From Leucosporidium creatinivorum (taxonomy: Eukaryota; Basidiomycota; Microbotryomycetes; Leucosporidiales; Leucosporidiaceae): a stretch of 64,000 nt of DNA. The stretch is taken from the NCBI GenBank assembly GCA_001600635.1, contig BCKL01000004.1, positions 892,904-956,903 on the forward strand. The letters run 5' to 3'. The notes below the pieces were generated by a model. That model was not told the DNA's origin. It made no database searches and worked only from the letters and a program-made list of their open reading frames with translations. Shown one piece after another: positions 12,854 to 24,890 of this stretch (its first letter is position 1; every line of letters starts with the position of its first letter). The position numbers and the translations under genes were made by a program.

Positions 12854-13583
12854 GGCTCTTTAGGCGCCGTCGGCGGGAGTCGAGGCTAGCCGCTCGCGCC
12901 ATGTTAAAAGAAGCAGACGGGATACACAACCGGCGTCCTCTGCAACCCGATCAGAATTCCCAAGCTTGCGTCGCTGCACGGTCCGCAAAGAGCTCTACTC
13001 GACCGACTTCGCTCGCGCTGCTCCCTCTGACGAACTCTGAGTCTCCCTCCCATTCCTCTCTCCTCGCCTAGTGAGCAAGCGATGAAGCATACATAGCAGT
13101 ATAATACATCAAGCGAGTGTCTGTGCGAGCTAGCATCGTCCTTCTCAACCTCCCCTCTCCAGCAGCTTGTCTAGAGTACGCGGTCCGAGTTAGCGCTCGG
13201 CCGAGACTAGAAGAGGCAGGAGAGACCATACCTGCATCGGCAGCTTCGACGGAAGCAGACTCCCAGTCGACCAGCGATTCGGTCCAGCGAACACTGCGGC
13301 TGGTGTACGAGCGACAGATGCAGGCGATGGTGACTTAGCCGCTTTCTCGGTCTCCGTAGCTCGGCGCTGACCTTCTCGCTTCGACAGGCCGGCATGATGG
13401 AATGAGTGTGCTTTGTGTGACCGATAGGAGTGAGCAGGAGTAGCAGGAGGCAGTAGCGGGAGCCTCAAAAGACGACGTGTGGTCTGTACTGCTCGTCTTC
13501 GCCGTGATAATCCAAAAACCCTCGACTGTGCTCACTCGGACGGCAGGGAAAGGCGAAGTACTGCTCAAATACACACGAGATAA
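12854..13583. other. Intergenic region with possible unassigned minus-strand exons
   Basis: 730 bases downstream of SEC61 and of the minus-strand gene at 13584-14243. The minus strand has one convincing intron (GTATGG donor, GCTAAC branch, CTCTAG acceptor, about 13145-13230). It joins a short reading frame ending KLLERGG. I could not connect it to a start codon, so it may be an alternative 3' exon of the neighbouring gene or a spliced UTR. Confidence 0.3.
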
Positions 13584-14243
13584 CTACCAACAGAACCCAG
13601 CACCCGCTACCATCCCCACCAAAGTCACTGCGAGCCCTACAGCGAGCCCCAGAGGCAGCTCGGCGACCTTGACCCCCGCCGACGTAGCCTTTGAAGTCGC
13701 TCCCACCACACCGGACGCCATCGACGTATCAATTGTCCCACTAGCAATGTAAGGTGCCCTCGTAGCTGTGCTGAAGATCTCTCCACTATTACGACAAGAC
13801 GTCAGCGCTCTCCTTCAACAACCCTCCGCGCGAGAGCTCACCTAGCCGCCGAGCTGAACTGAACGGCACTCGTCACATCGGGAGGCTTCATGCTTCCCAC
13901 TGTAGCGGTAGTAGGGAACGCCGAGACCAGTCCTGTAGCTGTATCTGCCCCCGCAGAGCTGGCGTCGATGGAGCGCGCGGGAGCCCCAGCCGTCGAGATG
14001 GCGTTGAGGAGCGAAGAAGGTGCGGATTCGGCAGGGTTATAGGTGTACTATTGGAGACGAGGGTCCCGCGGTCAGCGCGTGTTGCAGGACGATATAAGAA
14101 GAGCGAGCAGCTAAACCGGCTGACGGCGAAGTGGGAGAGAGACGCACCACCAAAGGAGCTGTAGTCCCTGCAGATTGGGCCAGGATGCAGGGGAGCAGGG
14201 CCAGAGCGATGTAGCTAGCGAAAGTCCTTGGTAGCAGTAGCAT
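13584..14243 (-). CDS. Small secreted, probably membrane- or GPI-anchored protein
   Basis: Unrecognised protein of about 160 residues in three exons. It starts with a signal peptide (MLLLPRTFASYIALALLPCILAQ). The middle is rich in Ser, Ala, Thr and Pro. The end is hydrophobic (LGLAVGLAVTLVGMVAGAGF), as in GPI-anchor signals or single-pass anchors. Introns have GTGCGT and GTGAGC donors with GCTGAC branch sites. The TAG stop used here directly follows FCW. That TAG also forms part of a possible GTAGTT donor, so a spliced form with a short hydrophilic tail is possible. The Thr/Ser content suggests a cell-wall or surface protein (inference from composition only). Confidence 0.6.
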
Positions 14244-14442
14244 TGGTGCAGCGAGATGAGGCAGGAGCGAAACGAGCTAGCGACCGGGGGCGGCGAAGTC
14301 GACCTGGCGCCCAAGTCCCCTTTCGTCCCAAGCCTTCGCAGGGAGACTGAGCTACAGAACGCTAGGGGCTCAAGTCGAGTAATATCTAAGACTGCTGCTA
14401 CATTACGACAACGACTCTGCTCGACACTCCAACGCCGAATCT

Positions 14443-17400
14443 CTAAGTCGACCCCTCCCTGCTACTGAACAACCTCGAAGCCATCCCAATCCTCGCTCCA
14501 AACCTCTTGAACTCGGCCAACGCCTCTTTACCCCTCTCACCACCTTCTCGCCCAGGTCCAAGACTAGGCGTGGAAGACCTGCTTCCACCGCCGAGCACTC
14601 CGCCAGCGCTGCCGAGCGGTCCTGCTCCTCCACTGCCCGTCGGTAGCATCGGCAGACTCGACAGCGTCCCGCTGAACAGCCCTCCCGCACCTCCTCCTGG
14701 TAACGGCGAGTTGAAGCCCGACGAGGAAGGAGAGGTGCCCGAAGCCGACGCCGAGCCGACCGGATCCATGTCGAGGGAGGTGAGGAACGAGTCGTCCGAG
14801 AGCCCCGTAGCGGTGGATGTCCGTGCGAGGAAGAGGTCGAGGAGGGTGTTCTGCTCGGCTCGACGAACGCCCTTGAGGTCGAGGACTTTTTGGAAGTCGG
14901 AGAAGGACTGGCAGGGGACGAGGAGGAGGTAGTGCTGCACGAACTCCTCGGGCGGGTCTTCGGAGGTCATGAGGACCTTGAGGAGGGTGTCGATCTTGAG
15001 TACGCTGCGCGAGACGTAGCGGGAGTAGCTGTGGGTGGGAGGCGCGAAGCGTCAGCGGTGGGAAGGGAAGCGAGCGACTTAAAGAAAGCGCACGACATGG
15101 GGACAGGTGCGCTGTCTCCTGGAACCTGGACGAGTCCGAGAAGACATGTCTTGAGCGACTGGAGGTCGAGGAGGATCTGGCGGTAGAGAACAAGGGAGAG
15201 GCATGAGCTTCGAGACGAGGCCTGAGATCTCAACGAGAGCGCTCACCTGCTCGGCGCCAATCTGCGCTATCGGTCGACAGCGAACGATCGTCTGAGTGAA
15301 CTTGGCCAGCACGAGTCTGCGAAGTTGGAGGGAGGAGAGTCAGCTCCGTCTCGTCCGCAAGGTCGCCGAGGGAGAGAACAGTCGACTGACCCAACAATCT
15401 TATCGCAAGTACTCCTCACATACTTCTTCTGCTCCACTCCCTCCCTGACGACTTCCACCACCGTCCTCACGTCCCTCGTCAAGTCGGCGATGTACAAGCT
15501 CTCCATGCTCACGAACTCGAGGTCCTTCCAAGGCGATCGGAGCATGGCGCCGAACGAGACGTCGATGGTAAGCTCCAACTCGCGGAGAATGGCGAGGAGG
15601 GCGGCCGAAATGGTGTGCGTGAAGAGCTCCTTCTCGGCTTCAAGAGTAACGCGCGAGCGGAGGTCGGGGTGGATGGCGGATTGAAGGCGCTCTTCGAGCT
15701 GTTAGAGGAGCAAATGATGGTCAGCACGGGTCGAGGTAGCGGCGACGAGCTCAGACGCACCTGTGAAGCCGTCTCGAGACAGTACTCGGCCGTGTTGAGC
15801 ACGAGGCAAGCTGTCTGCAGCTCATGCACATTGGGCCGTCCTTCTCCCGATCGTCGGTCGTATCTGTAGGTGAACAGAGTCAGCTCTCCGTCCCTTTTCC
15901 CTCTCCTACCTCTCCCACATCGACTCACTTGATGAGTGCGCCAGCGAGCACATCCTCGGCGTAGACCTTGAGCCACTTGCGGTAGACGCTACAGAGGTCC
16001 AGCAATGGCTGACGGATCGAGAGCTTGGCGCATCGTTCCAGTGCTTCTCGGTAGGCGTGGAAGAGATCTGTCGACGACGGGAGGACGGCGGAAGGGTTGT
16101 CGGAGGGGGAGATGGACACGCGCGAGGAGACGAAGGACTGCATCATCTCGGCGAAGGCTCTGCGATTCGTAGAGAGTCAGTGAGAGATAGCTCAAAAGAG
16201 AACAGCGTGACTGACTTGTCTTGCGCGTCGACGAAGATGCCGAGGTAGGGTTCGAAGACGACCGAAATGGCTGTCGCCGGACCAGAACGACCGGAGCGAG
16301 CGGCTGAAAGAGCAGAGATGCTGTCGAACTGGGGAGGCACAAGTATGAGCGATCTTATCTCCGAGAAAGAGCGACACGAGAGCTCACCGGCATCGAGTAC
16401 TTCCTCGACATCTCGCGCTCAAACTCGGTGGTCTGCCCGAGCGCTTCGAGCAAGAGTCCGACTTGGAGCTGAGGTGCCGCCTTGGCGAGTACGCTCTTGA
16501 GGTCGTCCCTGTGCGCTCAAAGGCGTCAGCGTCGTCATTCGCAGCCCACTTCTTCGGCGACTCACCTGGTCACCTCACTGAAACCACCAGCCAGCACAGC
16601 TCCAATGTTCCAGCTCGCAGGGAAGAGAATCGCGTTCTCGTCCTCGTGAGTCTTGAGGATCCGGCGAAACCAGGCGAAGCGGCGAGAGATGTTGTCGAGC
16701 TGACCGGCCTCGGAATGCGAGCCGAAGATGCGGCGGTAGTCGCGGAGGAGGAGGAGGGAGTACCAGGAAAGAAGCTGGGCTCTGTTCGTGGAACGGGTGA
16801 CCGGTGAGCACTTTCGAGAGGAGAGTACGAAGGAGAGGCGTACTTGGAATCGTCGCCGAGGGCATCAACCACCAGCGCTGCGTCCGTCAGTTGAGCATTC
16901 TTGCCGACTCGAGCGCCTTCGTTGGCGAAGCTGTAGGTACATGTACTAGTTAGCGACTCGACTTCGGAAGCGGTCTCTGCCAAGCTCACGCCTCCTCGAA
17001 CTCCTTCATGACCTGCGCCCTCAGCACTCCTTGCACTTCCACGACTCCTCTGCTGACAGCGGCGACTCGGTCAACGCTCGAGAAGGTCTTGAAGTAAAGT
17101 GAGAGCTGCTTGACTGCTCCCAAAGCTTGCGCCGTCTCTCGATATCGGCGCGACTTGGCGAGCCGGGTCAGTTGGTCGAAGGCGTTGACTGTGGGGCGAG
17201 GGGAGGTCAGCAATAAGCGAGGGAGGCAGGAGAGTAAAGCAAGATGACATACCGAGCATCTGGAAGCGTTTGAGAGCGTTCATGCTGGCTACGAGGTGCT
17301 TCTTGGCCAAGTCGAGCGATTGAATGTCGCGCGTAATGTCACGGACGACCATCTCGCTCTCGGTAGCAGCATCTCGGATACCAGTGACTTGCGAGAGGAG

Positions 17401-17907
17401 GTCCTGTGCACCGAACACGGCGGATCAGCCCATGTTCGGGAAGGAGAGGAAGCGAACAACGCACGCCGATGAGCTCTTGGATGGTAGACATCTTGTCGGG
17501 GTCCTGATCCTCCTCCAACAGCTTTGTGAGCTCTTCCACCTCGATCCTAATCTCCTGGATCTTAGCCCTCAGTAACAGCGAGACCAGGCCAGCTTGACTG
17601 AGCGCGTTCTCTGAGCGAGGAGACGGCGTGTCAGCTTGTTCTATAGCTCAGCAGCTACCATCAAAGCACAGGACTGACCATCCGGAATCAAATCGTTCAA
17701 TACATCCTCCACTTGCACTCCTCCCCCTCCTTGACTGCCACTAGCTCCGGCTCCAGCGAGCACAAACGAGTCGAGGGCATCGCGCTCGCTCCGGCCGATG
17801 AACGCGCTGATGAGGAGCTCTTGCGGTAAGTCGGGTAGTGGTGACTGAGCTGTAGGAAGCGACGACGGCGGCGGTGGGATCCGAATTGCTGGCGGCGGCG
17901 GAGCCAT
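14443..17907 (-). CDS. VPS53: Vps53, GARP complex subunit
   Basis: Component of the GARP tether, which receives endosome-derived vesicles at the trans-Golgi. The N-terminus has a Pro-rich leader, then a Vps53-type start (VEDVLNDLIPDG, followed by a coiled coil EVEELTKLLEEDQDPDKM). The characteristic segment SEMVVRDITRDIQSLDLAKK, followed by ALKRFQMLVNAFDQL, is diagnostic. Downstream exons (for example ESLYIADLTRDVRTVVEVVR and a CVRSLRRFLD-type helical region) fit the Vps53 C-terminal domain. The last exon has FQKVLDLKGVRRAEQNTLLD followed by a Gly/Ser/Pro-rich tail. About 14 short introns. The ATG at 17905-17907 is the only one before the conserved N-terminus. Paired in this window with VPS8, another tethering subunit, though they act in different complexes. 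Confidence 0.88.
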
Positions 17908-18019
17908 TGAGACGAGGTCAAAAGTGGGGGAAGGGAGAGAGCAAGGGGGAGCCGACTCGCTAGAGTCAAGACTTGGCGAAGGAGGTCTATGCGATCAGTT
18001 ACAAGGTCTAGTATAAGCT

Positions 18020-20049
18020 CTAACCCTCTACATCTTCTAAAGTCTTCCCCTTGCCCTCTATCCGCTCCAAGTCCCGCTTCTCGGTCCTCTCCCTCCACTT
18101 CTTGAGAATAGCCACCGTCGCCTGGCCCAGCACGACCTGCGAGCCTTGATAGATGACGAGAGGGAGTGAAATGGTAGCCGATGAGGCGGCGGGTAGACCG
18201 CTATACATGATTGACACGATTCTGCGGGCGTAAGAGGGCCGCCGAGGGAACGCCGAAGAGGGTTAGCTCTCGTTCAGTTCGGCCTCAGTCGGGCTGCGAG
18301 CTAATCGACAGGAGGAATGGACTCACGGTCCACCTAGAGCTACTCCTTTAGCTGCTCCACAGAACAGCAACGCGATAGTCGTGCTCGGATCAAAGAGCGG
18401 TCCTTTCGTCGTGGCTCTAAAGTGCGTCGGCACAGGTACATGTCGAGCGAGAGCGAAGAGAATGACGGAGTGTAATAAGTAGAGGCCGACTGTTGGAGAT
18501 CGCAGAAGAGGAGGAGATCAGCGAGCCGCTCGGCGCAGCTCAACTCGGGCCAAGTCAGGACTCACTATCCACCGTCACAATAAACGCGATCGTCTCCCCA
18601 CTCAGCGTCTCAAAGACATTCTCGTAGAAAGCACCAGAGAAGGTACTCCAGATGACTCCAATAAGGCAAAGCGAGCCGACTTTGCCGAGCCGGAAGGTGA
18701 GGCGAAACCATTTCGTTTGGCGCGGGAAGAGGGTTTGGATCACCTCGCCGACGAAGAGGGGGATGAAGACGGTGTAGCCGAGCTGTATTTCAGAGGTCAG
18801 CTCGACTTCTGTCTCGTACCCGTTAGCGGTCGGAAGAGCTCACCTGCTTGATGACCTCCTTGTAGATCTGCCCATTCCCTCCTCCTCCCGTAGCTACGGG
18901 TCTGCCGAACGCCCAGGGTCCACTCATGAACATGTTGAGTAGTGCGGGCGAGAGGAAGGTTCCGAGGAGGTTGCCGAGCATGACCTGGGGGTGGAAAAGC
19001 GTTGAGAGTCAAGGCCGGGAAGGGGAAAGAGACAACTGCTCACCTCGATCGTAGCAGCCGACTCGTCTCCTCCAGCCTGACCGGTCATCACTACGTTAGA
19101 AGAGACGGTAGTAGGTACGCAGCCCTGTCGTCGCCGTTGTAGCAGCGTAAGTTTCCGCTTTTCTCGGCGCTCGCTCAGCTCCTCTTTTAACTCACCAGCA
19201 CCACCATCCCGACCAGCGCATACCGATCAAATCTCTTGAAGTTGGGATCTGCAGCTCGGACACACGAGACGATCTGTAGGCGTGAGTCGGCTGTCAGCAG
19301 CAGCTCGTCTGTTTCGGCCGAGGGTGGCGAAGGAGGGGAACGCACGGCAAAGACGATAGTAGGGAATAGGAGAAAGTTCGTGATATGTGTGGCGAGATGG
19401 AGCTTCCAGTCGCGGGCTCGTTTGTACTATTGTGTCGAGTCGGGGTGCAGGAGAGAGGGGAGAGGGAGAAGAAAGTCAGCGCCGAGCTCCCCTTTCCGAG
19501 ACTCGAGGGCTCCCGAGACCGGCGAAAGCGAAGTGAACTCACCAGATTAGCCAACGGCAATGTCAGCCCCGAGATGAGGAAGATGATAGCGACTAGGAGG
19601 TACTTGATGGACCACTCGGCGTGGATGATGCCGCCGTTGCGCGCGACGTTGGGGAATTTCTGGAGATCATTCCGGGTGAGCGAGCTGCTCTGTATACCGC
19701 AGAGCTCGACGAGCAGACCAAGCGAGCGGGAGAGCGCCGAAGAGATAAGGTGAAGAGGGAAAGGAGAACTCACCGAAGCAAGCCCAATGACCACCCCAAT
19801 ACCAATCAAGAACCACTGCGCCACCAGGAAATCCAACACCCATTTCAAGCCCCTCCACACCTTCTGCAGCCATGTCCTCTGCTCCCTCTCTTGCCGCTCC
19901 TCGCCGTCGACGACTGTTGATTCCTCTCCCTCGCTAACCTCCCCTCGTCGCTTGTCTAGGGCTGTAGGCGAGTCTAGGTCGGGTGGGAGGGAGACTGGAT
20001 CTAGAGGTGCTGCTGCTGCTGCTGGCTCGGCTGTCGAGGCGGGCGACAT
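18020..20049 (-). CDS. RCH1: Rch1/SLC10A7-type SBF-like transporter
   Basis: Polytopic membrane protein of the bile-acid:sodium symporter-like (SBF-like, CPA superfamily) group. Fungal Rch1 members sit in the plasma membrane and restrain calcium uptake. After a cytosolic acidic N-terminus, the family strip WFLIGIGVVIGLAS starts the first helix. Further helices include IKYLLVAIIFLISGLTLPLA, a RYALVGMVVLG-type helix, TTVSSNVVMTGQAGGDESAA (the conserved crossover motif) and NLLGTFLSPALLN. Later segments FIPLFVGEVIQTLFP and GKVGSLCLIGVIWSTFSGAF are also typical. About ten membrane spans. The cytosolic tail KKWRERTEKRDLERIEGKGK is basic/charged. Several short introns. Substrate is not shown by sequence. 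Confidence 0.85.
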
Positions 20050-20344
20050 CCTCGACTTTCGATGCCGGGCGCAAGAGGCGAAGGCGCGTGAGCAAAGCAC
20101 GAGCTGGCTAGGCGCTGAGAAGGGGGGCGCCTGGCGAATTGGCGAGCAAAGACGTGTGTTGATGATACAGAGGTGAGACGAGGCAAAGAGGAGGAAGAAG
20201 AGAAGCCAACCCTTCGCAGGGCTCGCTTCCTGACGGCCGAGGGCGGAGATGGGTCGGCTCTCGCAGGGATGGGATCGGGTTCTTAGGAATTGCGTCCTGT
20301 GTACAGGACACTCTACAGCAGCATACCCACTACCCTTCTCAACA

Positions 20345-21550
20345 CTACCAAAGGGGCCCCAGGTCAAGCGCAGGCCTTCCGCCAGCTTGGCTCCGATTCT
20401 GCCCTCCGCCGAGTCCACCGAGCTCGGGTTTCTGCTCCTCCTTCTTGACCGCGCCCATTGGTGAAGTTGGCCAGTTGTCCGGTACTTTATGGCCGTGACC
20501 CTGCAACGAGTGCGAGTCAGGGTCAGCACGGGACTCTCGAGACTCAAGAAGGAGCGCCGAGTCTTGTACTCACCTGCAGACACTGACACCGGCGATCATC
20601 CTTGTTCCACGCTTTACACCTCGCGTCTGAGATATCTGATTTGCAGGTGACGTAGGCTTCGAGGGAGGATCTTGCTGCTGTTGGGTCGAGGAGGAATTCG
20701 GCGAGGGCCTGTTCTCGGCGAAGAGGGGAAGGTCAGACGGCGAGGAAGGCAGAAGGAGAGAGAAAGAACGCACAAAGACGTGATGCAGATCGTACTGCTG
20801 TGAGCGACCCTTGCCTTTCTTCTCGAGGAGGGGGAGATTGAACTCGTCCATGGTCGAGGGAGGGATCTGCTCGGCGGAGGCGACGAGAGTGAGTCTCGGC
20901 ACTAGCAGGAAGCGCGATATCGTCAAACGTACAGCAAAGAAACGGTTGGTATCCCACAGACTGATCCAGGTGCATCAGGAGAAGTTGGCATCGGCTGGCG
21001 GGGGCGAACCAGGTGTCGGGAGGCGGAACACGGGCGGTCGAGGTTGTGGTGGCGGGGGTGTCGAAGGCAGGGAGGGCTTGAGTTCCTCCTTCACTTCGAC
21101 CTCGGCCTTGATCTGCTCCGGGCCTTCCTGTTCCTCCTTGACGAGAACGACTGGCTCGGCGATCTCGGCGCTGGGTCCCTGCTCTTCCTGCTCTCCCTTG
21201 ACCACTTCCACCCTTCGGATCACACCCCCACTCAATCCCTCCTCCTCCCTTTCGCACTCTCTCGCCATCCGCTCCATCTCGCACATCCCTCCCCCATGTC
21301 CTGTCCCCTCATCCGCCTCATTCTCCACCGTCTCGCCGAGCAAGAACCCAATCCTCATCTTCTTGCTCTCAGACTCCTGTGGTGTCTCTGCATCATCCCC
21401 CGCTGCTCGCTCCGTTTCCCTTGTTGGAGTGTTAGAGCGCTGGCGCTTCGCAGAGAAAGTCGGCGGCAGCTGATCACGAGGAGTGGAGAGTAGCGAGTCG
21501 GAGGACGGAGGGGATGGTGAGGGCGTGGTGGGTGGTGCGATGTGTGCCAT
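20345..21550 (-). CDS. Unknown-family protein A, paralogue of 23910-24890, with in-frame TGA
   Basis: No recognised family. The N-terminal half is Pro/Ser-rich, then acidic with Lys/Glu runs (MRIGFLLGE; CEMERMARECEREEEGLS). The conserved block follows: PPPADANFS-(TGA)-CTWISLWDTNRFF. The next exons carry SQQYDLHHVF, then ALAEFLLDPTAARSSLEAYV with TCKSDISDARCKA, and a basic/Gly-rich tail ending GPLW. The order and exon borders match the plus-strand paralogue at 23910-24890. There the codon at the TGA position (20975-20977) is TGG, Trp. As read, translation would stop after about 190 residues and lose the conserved half. ATG 21550 is chosen because it aligns with the paralogue's start; an upstream in-frame ATG is at 21658. 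It may be a decaying copy or a base error. Confidence 0.55.
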
Positions 21551-21929
21551 TGGGTGCTCGGTCGGTGCTGTACGAGAATGAGAAGTGACAGCGAGAAGCT
21601 GGAGAAGGACAGGAAGCGAAGGACGCTGCGAAGGGTCAGATGGCGAGTCAGGAGTCATGCGCCGAGCTGTGAGGGAGCAGTAATAGCAGCAGTGGAAAGG
21701 ACAGCTAATTTGCTTTGCTCTGCTGTACTCAATTTCCAAGACCGAACGACCCCTTGGCCGAACGGATCGACGCCGACGGCGCTGAGTTGCTCCTTGCCTT
21801 TGTCGTCTTGAGCTCGCTTTCTCCTGTACCGTACGAATCTCACACGAGCAGCTGTAGCTTTGTACGTATGCACACGTACTCCCCAGTCCCGTGGTAGCTG
21901 ACCCTGTGCATCGACTACAGACCCCAAGG
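21551..21929. promoter_or_regulatory. Divergent intergenic region
   Basis: 379 bases between the starts of paralogue A (minus) and the membrane-protein gene (plus). Just before the plus ATG is an intron-like end (GCTGACC, then CTACAG at 21915-21920), so the membrane-protein gene may have a spliced 5' UTR. No other element seen. Confidence 0.4.
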
Positions 21930-23668
21930 ATGAACGAGAGCTCCCCGCTCCTGCCGAGCAGCAACTCGGGCCTCAACCCTCGAGCAGCTTCCTTCAACTT
22001 TACCCCAAAAGATCGACTTCAGGCATCGCCTCTGCCTGCTCCCACTCAGCCTCAGCCGCAATCGGCTACAGCACCAGGATCGCAGCACGCGACTGGCTCC
22101 ACTTCCATCTCTTACGCCGCCGCTGCCGCCACTCCTCCCCCTCCAGCCAGTACGGCCAATGAGGTGCAGACTGTGATACACGAGCATCCAACTCCCAGCG
22201 CCAATGCATCGACTACAGCGACAGCAGCGGGGCCAGGCCAGCCCAAGCAGCCCTCCGCCGGGCATTCGCACACCTCCTCGCTCAGCACTACCTCACCCGC
22301 CTCAATCCTCCAACAACCTCTCCCTCACCCTTCTCCAATCGCCCCCTTCAGACCACGCGAGCGCACCTCTTCCGTCTCCTCCCATTCGAGCGCCTGCTCT
22401 TCCTCCTCCTCCTCTTCCTGCTATTCCCTCCCGCCCCTCCGCACTTTTACCCACTCCCACCTCCTTCAATTCTTCCTCTCCACCCTCCTTTGCCTCCTCC
22501 TCCTCGCCGCCCTCGTCTGGTGGAAGCACGAAATCCGCTGGGCCGAGCTCCTCCTAGGTTCGGCTGCCTGGCTGGCGGGCGAGGGAGCAAAGGAGACGGT
22601 GTTTGATCTCTTTGGACCGAGGACCCTCGAGCTACCGGCTGTGGGTGGGAGGGGAGAGGAAGAGGGCAGTCCCAGCCCGAGTAGGAAGCGCAAGTCGGCG
22701 TGGGCGGGCAGAGGGTTGGGAATCCCGACGGTCGTTCATGCGCTGCTGCAGGAGGCCCTTCGACTCGGAGCCATCATTTGCATGGTCGCTCTTCTTCCCT
22801 CCGACTCTCCCATTCCCAACGCCAACGCCAATGCCATCGGTATCCCCCCTCCCCGTCCTCCGACTCACGGCCGAGGACCTCGAGCTCCCCTCCCTCCTCT
22901 CGATATCCTCTTCTTCTCGGCGTTGTGGATGGCATTGGGATGGGCGACTATTGAGATCGTTTGGGGGAACAGGGACTTTTGGAGGAGGATGAAGCTGTAT
23001 GATGAGGTGTTGGGCGGGGGAGTCGTTCTCGGCGATGGAGGATTCGCTTCGGATGGCGAGCACGACGATGTGGACGAGGACGACGAAGAGCAGGACCCGA
23101 CTCCCAACGGCTACTCGTACGGCACCAACAGTAACAACAACAGCACGCCCGAATTCCTCTCCTCCTCTGCCTTTGACCGAGTCATCGAAGGGCGCGCTGA
23201 AACTCCTGCTGAGTTGGCGAGGGAGATGCAGGTGGAGGAGGAGATGGAGGCGAGAAGTAGGGAGTGCGAGAGGGATGAGATTGAGGCGCAGTTGGGGGTG
23301 CCGTTGTATGAGATTCCGGTGGCGGTGGTGTTCGTTTGGAGGTTAGACTCGTGCGTTTGCTCTCCCCTCACCTCTTGACCCTCGCTGACCTTCCTCTCTA
23401 CGCCCACACTCCTGGAACAAACAGCATTCTCCTCTCCCTCGTCCTCACCCTCCTCCTCTCCCTCCCCTTCCGCACGACCTCCCCCTCCCTAATCGCCTTC
23501 CCCCTCGGGCCCACCTTCCTCACCTGCGCCCTGCTCCACTCGTTCCTCTCCCTCCTCTGGTGCCTCCGCATCAAATACGTCGGCATCCCTAGTATCAGTT
23601 ATGCCACCCTCGTGCTGCTCGTGTTCTTCCTCTTTGCCGTGTTGGCCGCTTGGGGGGCGTTGGAGTAG
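21930..23668 (+). CDS. Polytopic membrane protein, unknown function
   Basis: About 560 residues in two exons; the intron sits near 23348-23424 (GTGCGT donor, GCTGACC branch). The first 170 residues are Ser/Pro/Thr/Ala-rich and likely cytosolic. Hydrophobic segments follow: LLQFFLSTLLCLLLLAALVW, a pair around LLGSAAWLAGEGAKETVFDL, VVHALLQEALRLGAIICMVA, and ILFFSALWMALGWATIEIVW. A long acidic loop (DDVDEDDEEQDP, then Asn/Ser-rich) precedes VPLYEIPVAVVFVWRLDS. The last exon encodes two to three further helices ending LLVFFLFAVLAAWGALE. I do not recognise the family. It lies between two inverted paralogues of another unknown family. Confidence 0.7.
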
Positions 23669-23909
23669 CTGGCGAGCGAGGGAGTGGGAGGGAGACGTAA
23701 AATGGCCTGTTTGAAGCCGTTGTTATTGCAAGGATACTGATGTTATCATTTCTCATCGCCTTCTAGTCGACTCGGCTTCTTCGCTCGCTCCTCAGCTCCG
23801 GCCTTCGCACGGTCCTCCTCGCTCCCTTTCTCTCTCGGTCCACCTCTTAAGCTCCGCTCGCGGCTCTTCCTCTTTCTCCCTCCTCTCTCAACCATCAACA
23901 CTCAACAGC

Positions 23910-24890
23910 ATGAATCACCCCACTCCCTCCTCCCCCACCTCACCCTTCTCGCTGGCGGAGAAGCCGAGCGCCTTCCCCGCCCCCTTTGCCTCACTCTCGA
24001 ACCGCTCCTCGACGCCTGAGCAGCAAGAGCAGAGTCACCTTGCTAGCGAGGAACTCACTCCCACTGCTGCCGTGGCCAAGAAGATGAGCGCCGACTTCCT
24101 TTTGGAGGAGAACAAGGAGGAGGGGACCGAGCGGGAGGGGCTCGAGCAGATGAGGGAGATGGAGGAGCTGGCTAGAAAGTGCGAGGAGGAGGATGAAGGA
24201 ATGAGCGGTGTTTCGATGAGCGCAGCTCAAGTTCCCAAGCAGGAGAAGCAAGAGGAGGATGTTAAGATGAGCGCCGAAGCCAACGCCGAGCTGGTTCAGG
24301 TGCCCAAGGGAGAGGACGGCAAAGACGCAGACACCAACATTGAGCTCGAGAAGGGTTTTCCGGCCACGGTGTGCACTCCAGCTCCCGCAGCTGTCCACCA
24401 AGCAGCCACTTTCCAACTTCCCTCGGCCAACTCCCCTCCTCCCGTCGGCGCCAACTTCTCTTGGTGCAAATGGATCAGCCTGTGGGACTGCAAGAAATTC
24501 TTTGAAGTACTCTCAATCGACCATAAATAACTTGGGGATATGCTGACCCTCATCTTGACGCAGATCTCACCTCAGCAACTCCGATATCAGTTCCGTCTTC
24601 GTCAACGCCAGCAGCAGACACCGGGCAAATCGCAGCAGTATAGCCTGCCAGAGGTTTTTGTTCGCTTCTGCTCCCCCCTTTAGCCATCCTCGCCTCGCTC
24701 ATGTCCGCTCACCTTCGCTCGCGCGCAGGCCCTCGCCGAATGGCTCTCTGGTGGCGAGACCGCCCGCTCCTCCCTGGACGCCTATGTGATCTGCAAGACC
24801 GAGGTATCAGATGCTTGCTGCAAGGCGCGGAGTCAAACGTCTCCTAGCTGCTGCTGTCCCGTGGTATGTCCCACTGTCGTTGAGCGCTGA
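23910..24890 (+). CDS. Unknown-family protein B, intact paralogue of 20345-21550
   Basis: Unrecognised 282-residue protein; exons 23910-24506, 24564-24653 and 24729-24890 stay in frame. Residues 1-180 are low complexity: Ser/Pro-rich start, acidic helix-like MREMEELARKCEEEDEGMS, Lys/Glu repeats. The conserved part starts at PPPVGANFSWCKWISLWDCK followed by KFFE, then a Gln/Arg-rich exon ending KSQQYSLPE, then ALAEWLSGGETARSSLDAYV with ICKTEVSDACCKA and a Cys-rich end SPSCCCPVVCPTVVER. Trp and Cys in the WCKWISLWDC strip and the later Cys residues suggest a compact disulphide- or metal-stabilised fold (inference). There is no signal peptide or membrane span. The first ATG after the 5' pyrimidine tract is used. 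Confidence 0.65.

Noticed and set aside
13117-13338. Plus-strand 73-codon frame downstream of SEC61
   Set aside because: Begins with GTG and overlaps a better minus-strand intron; not called.
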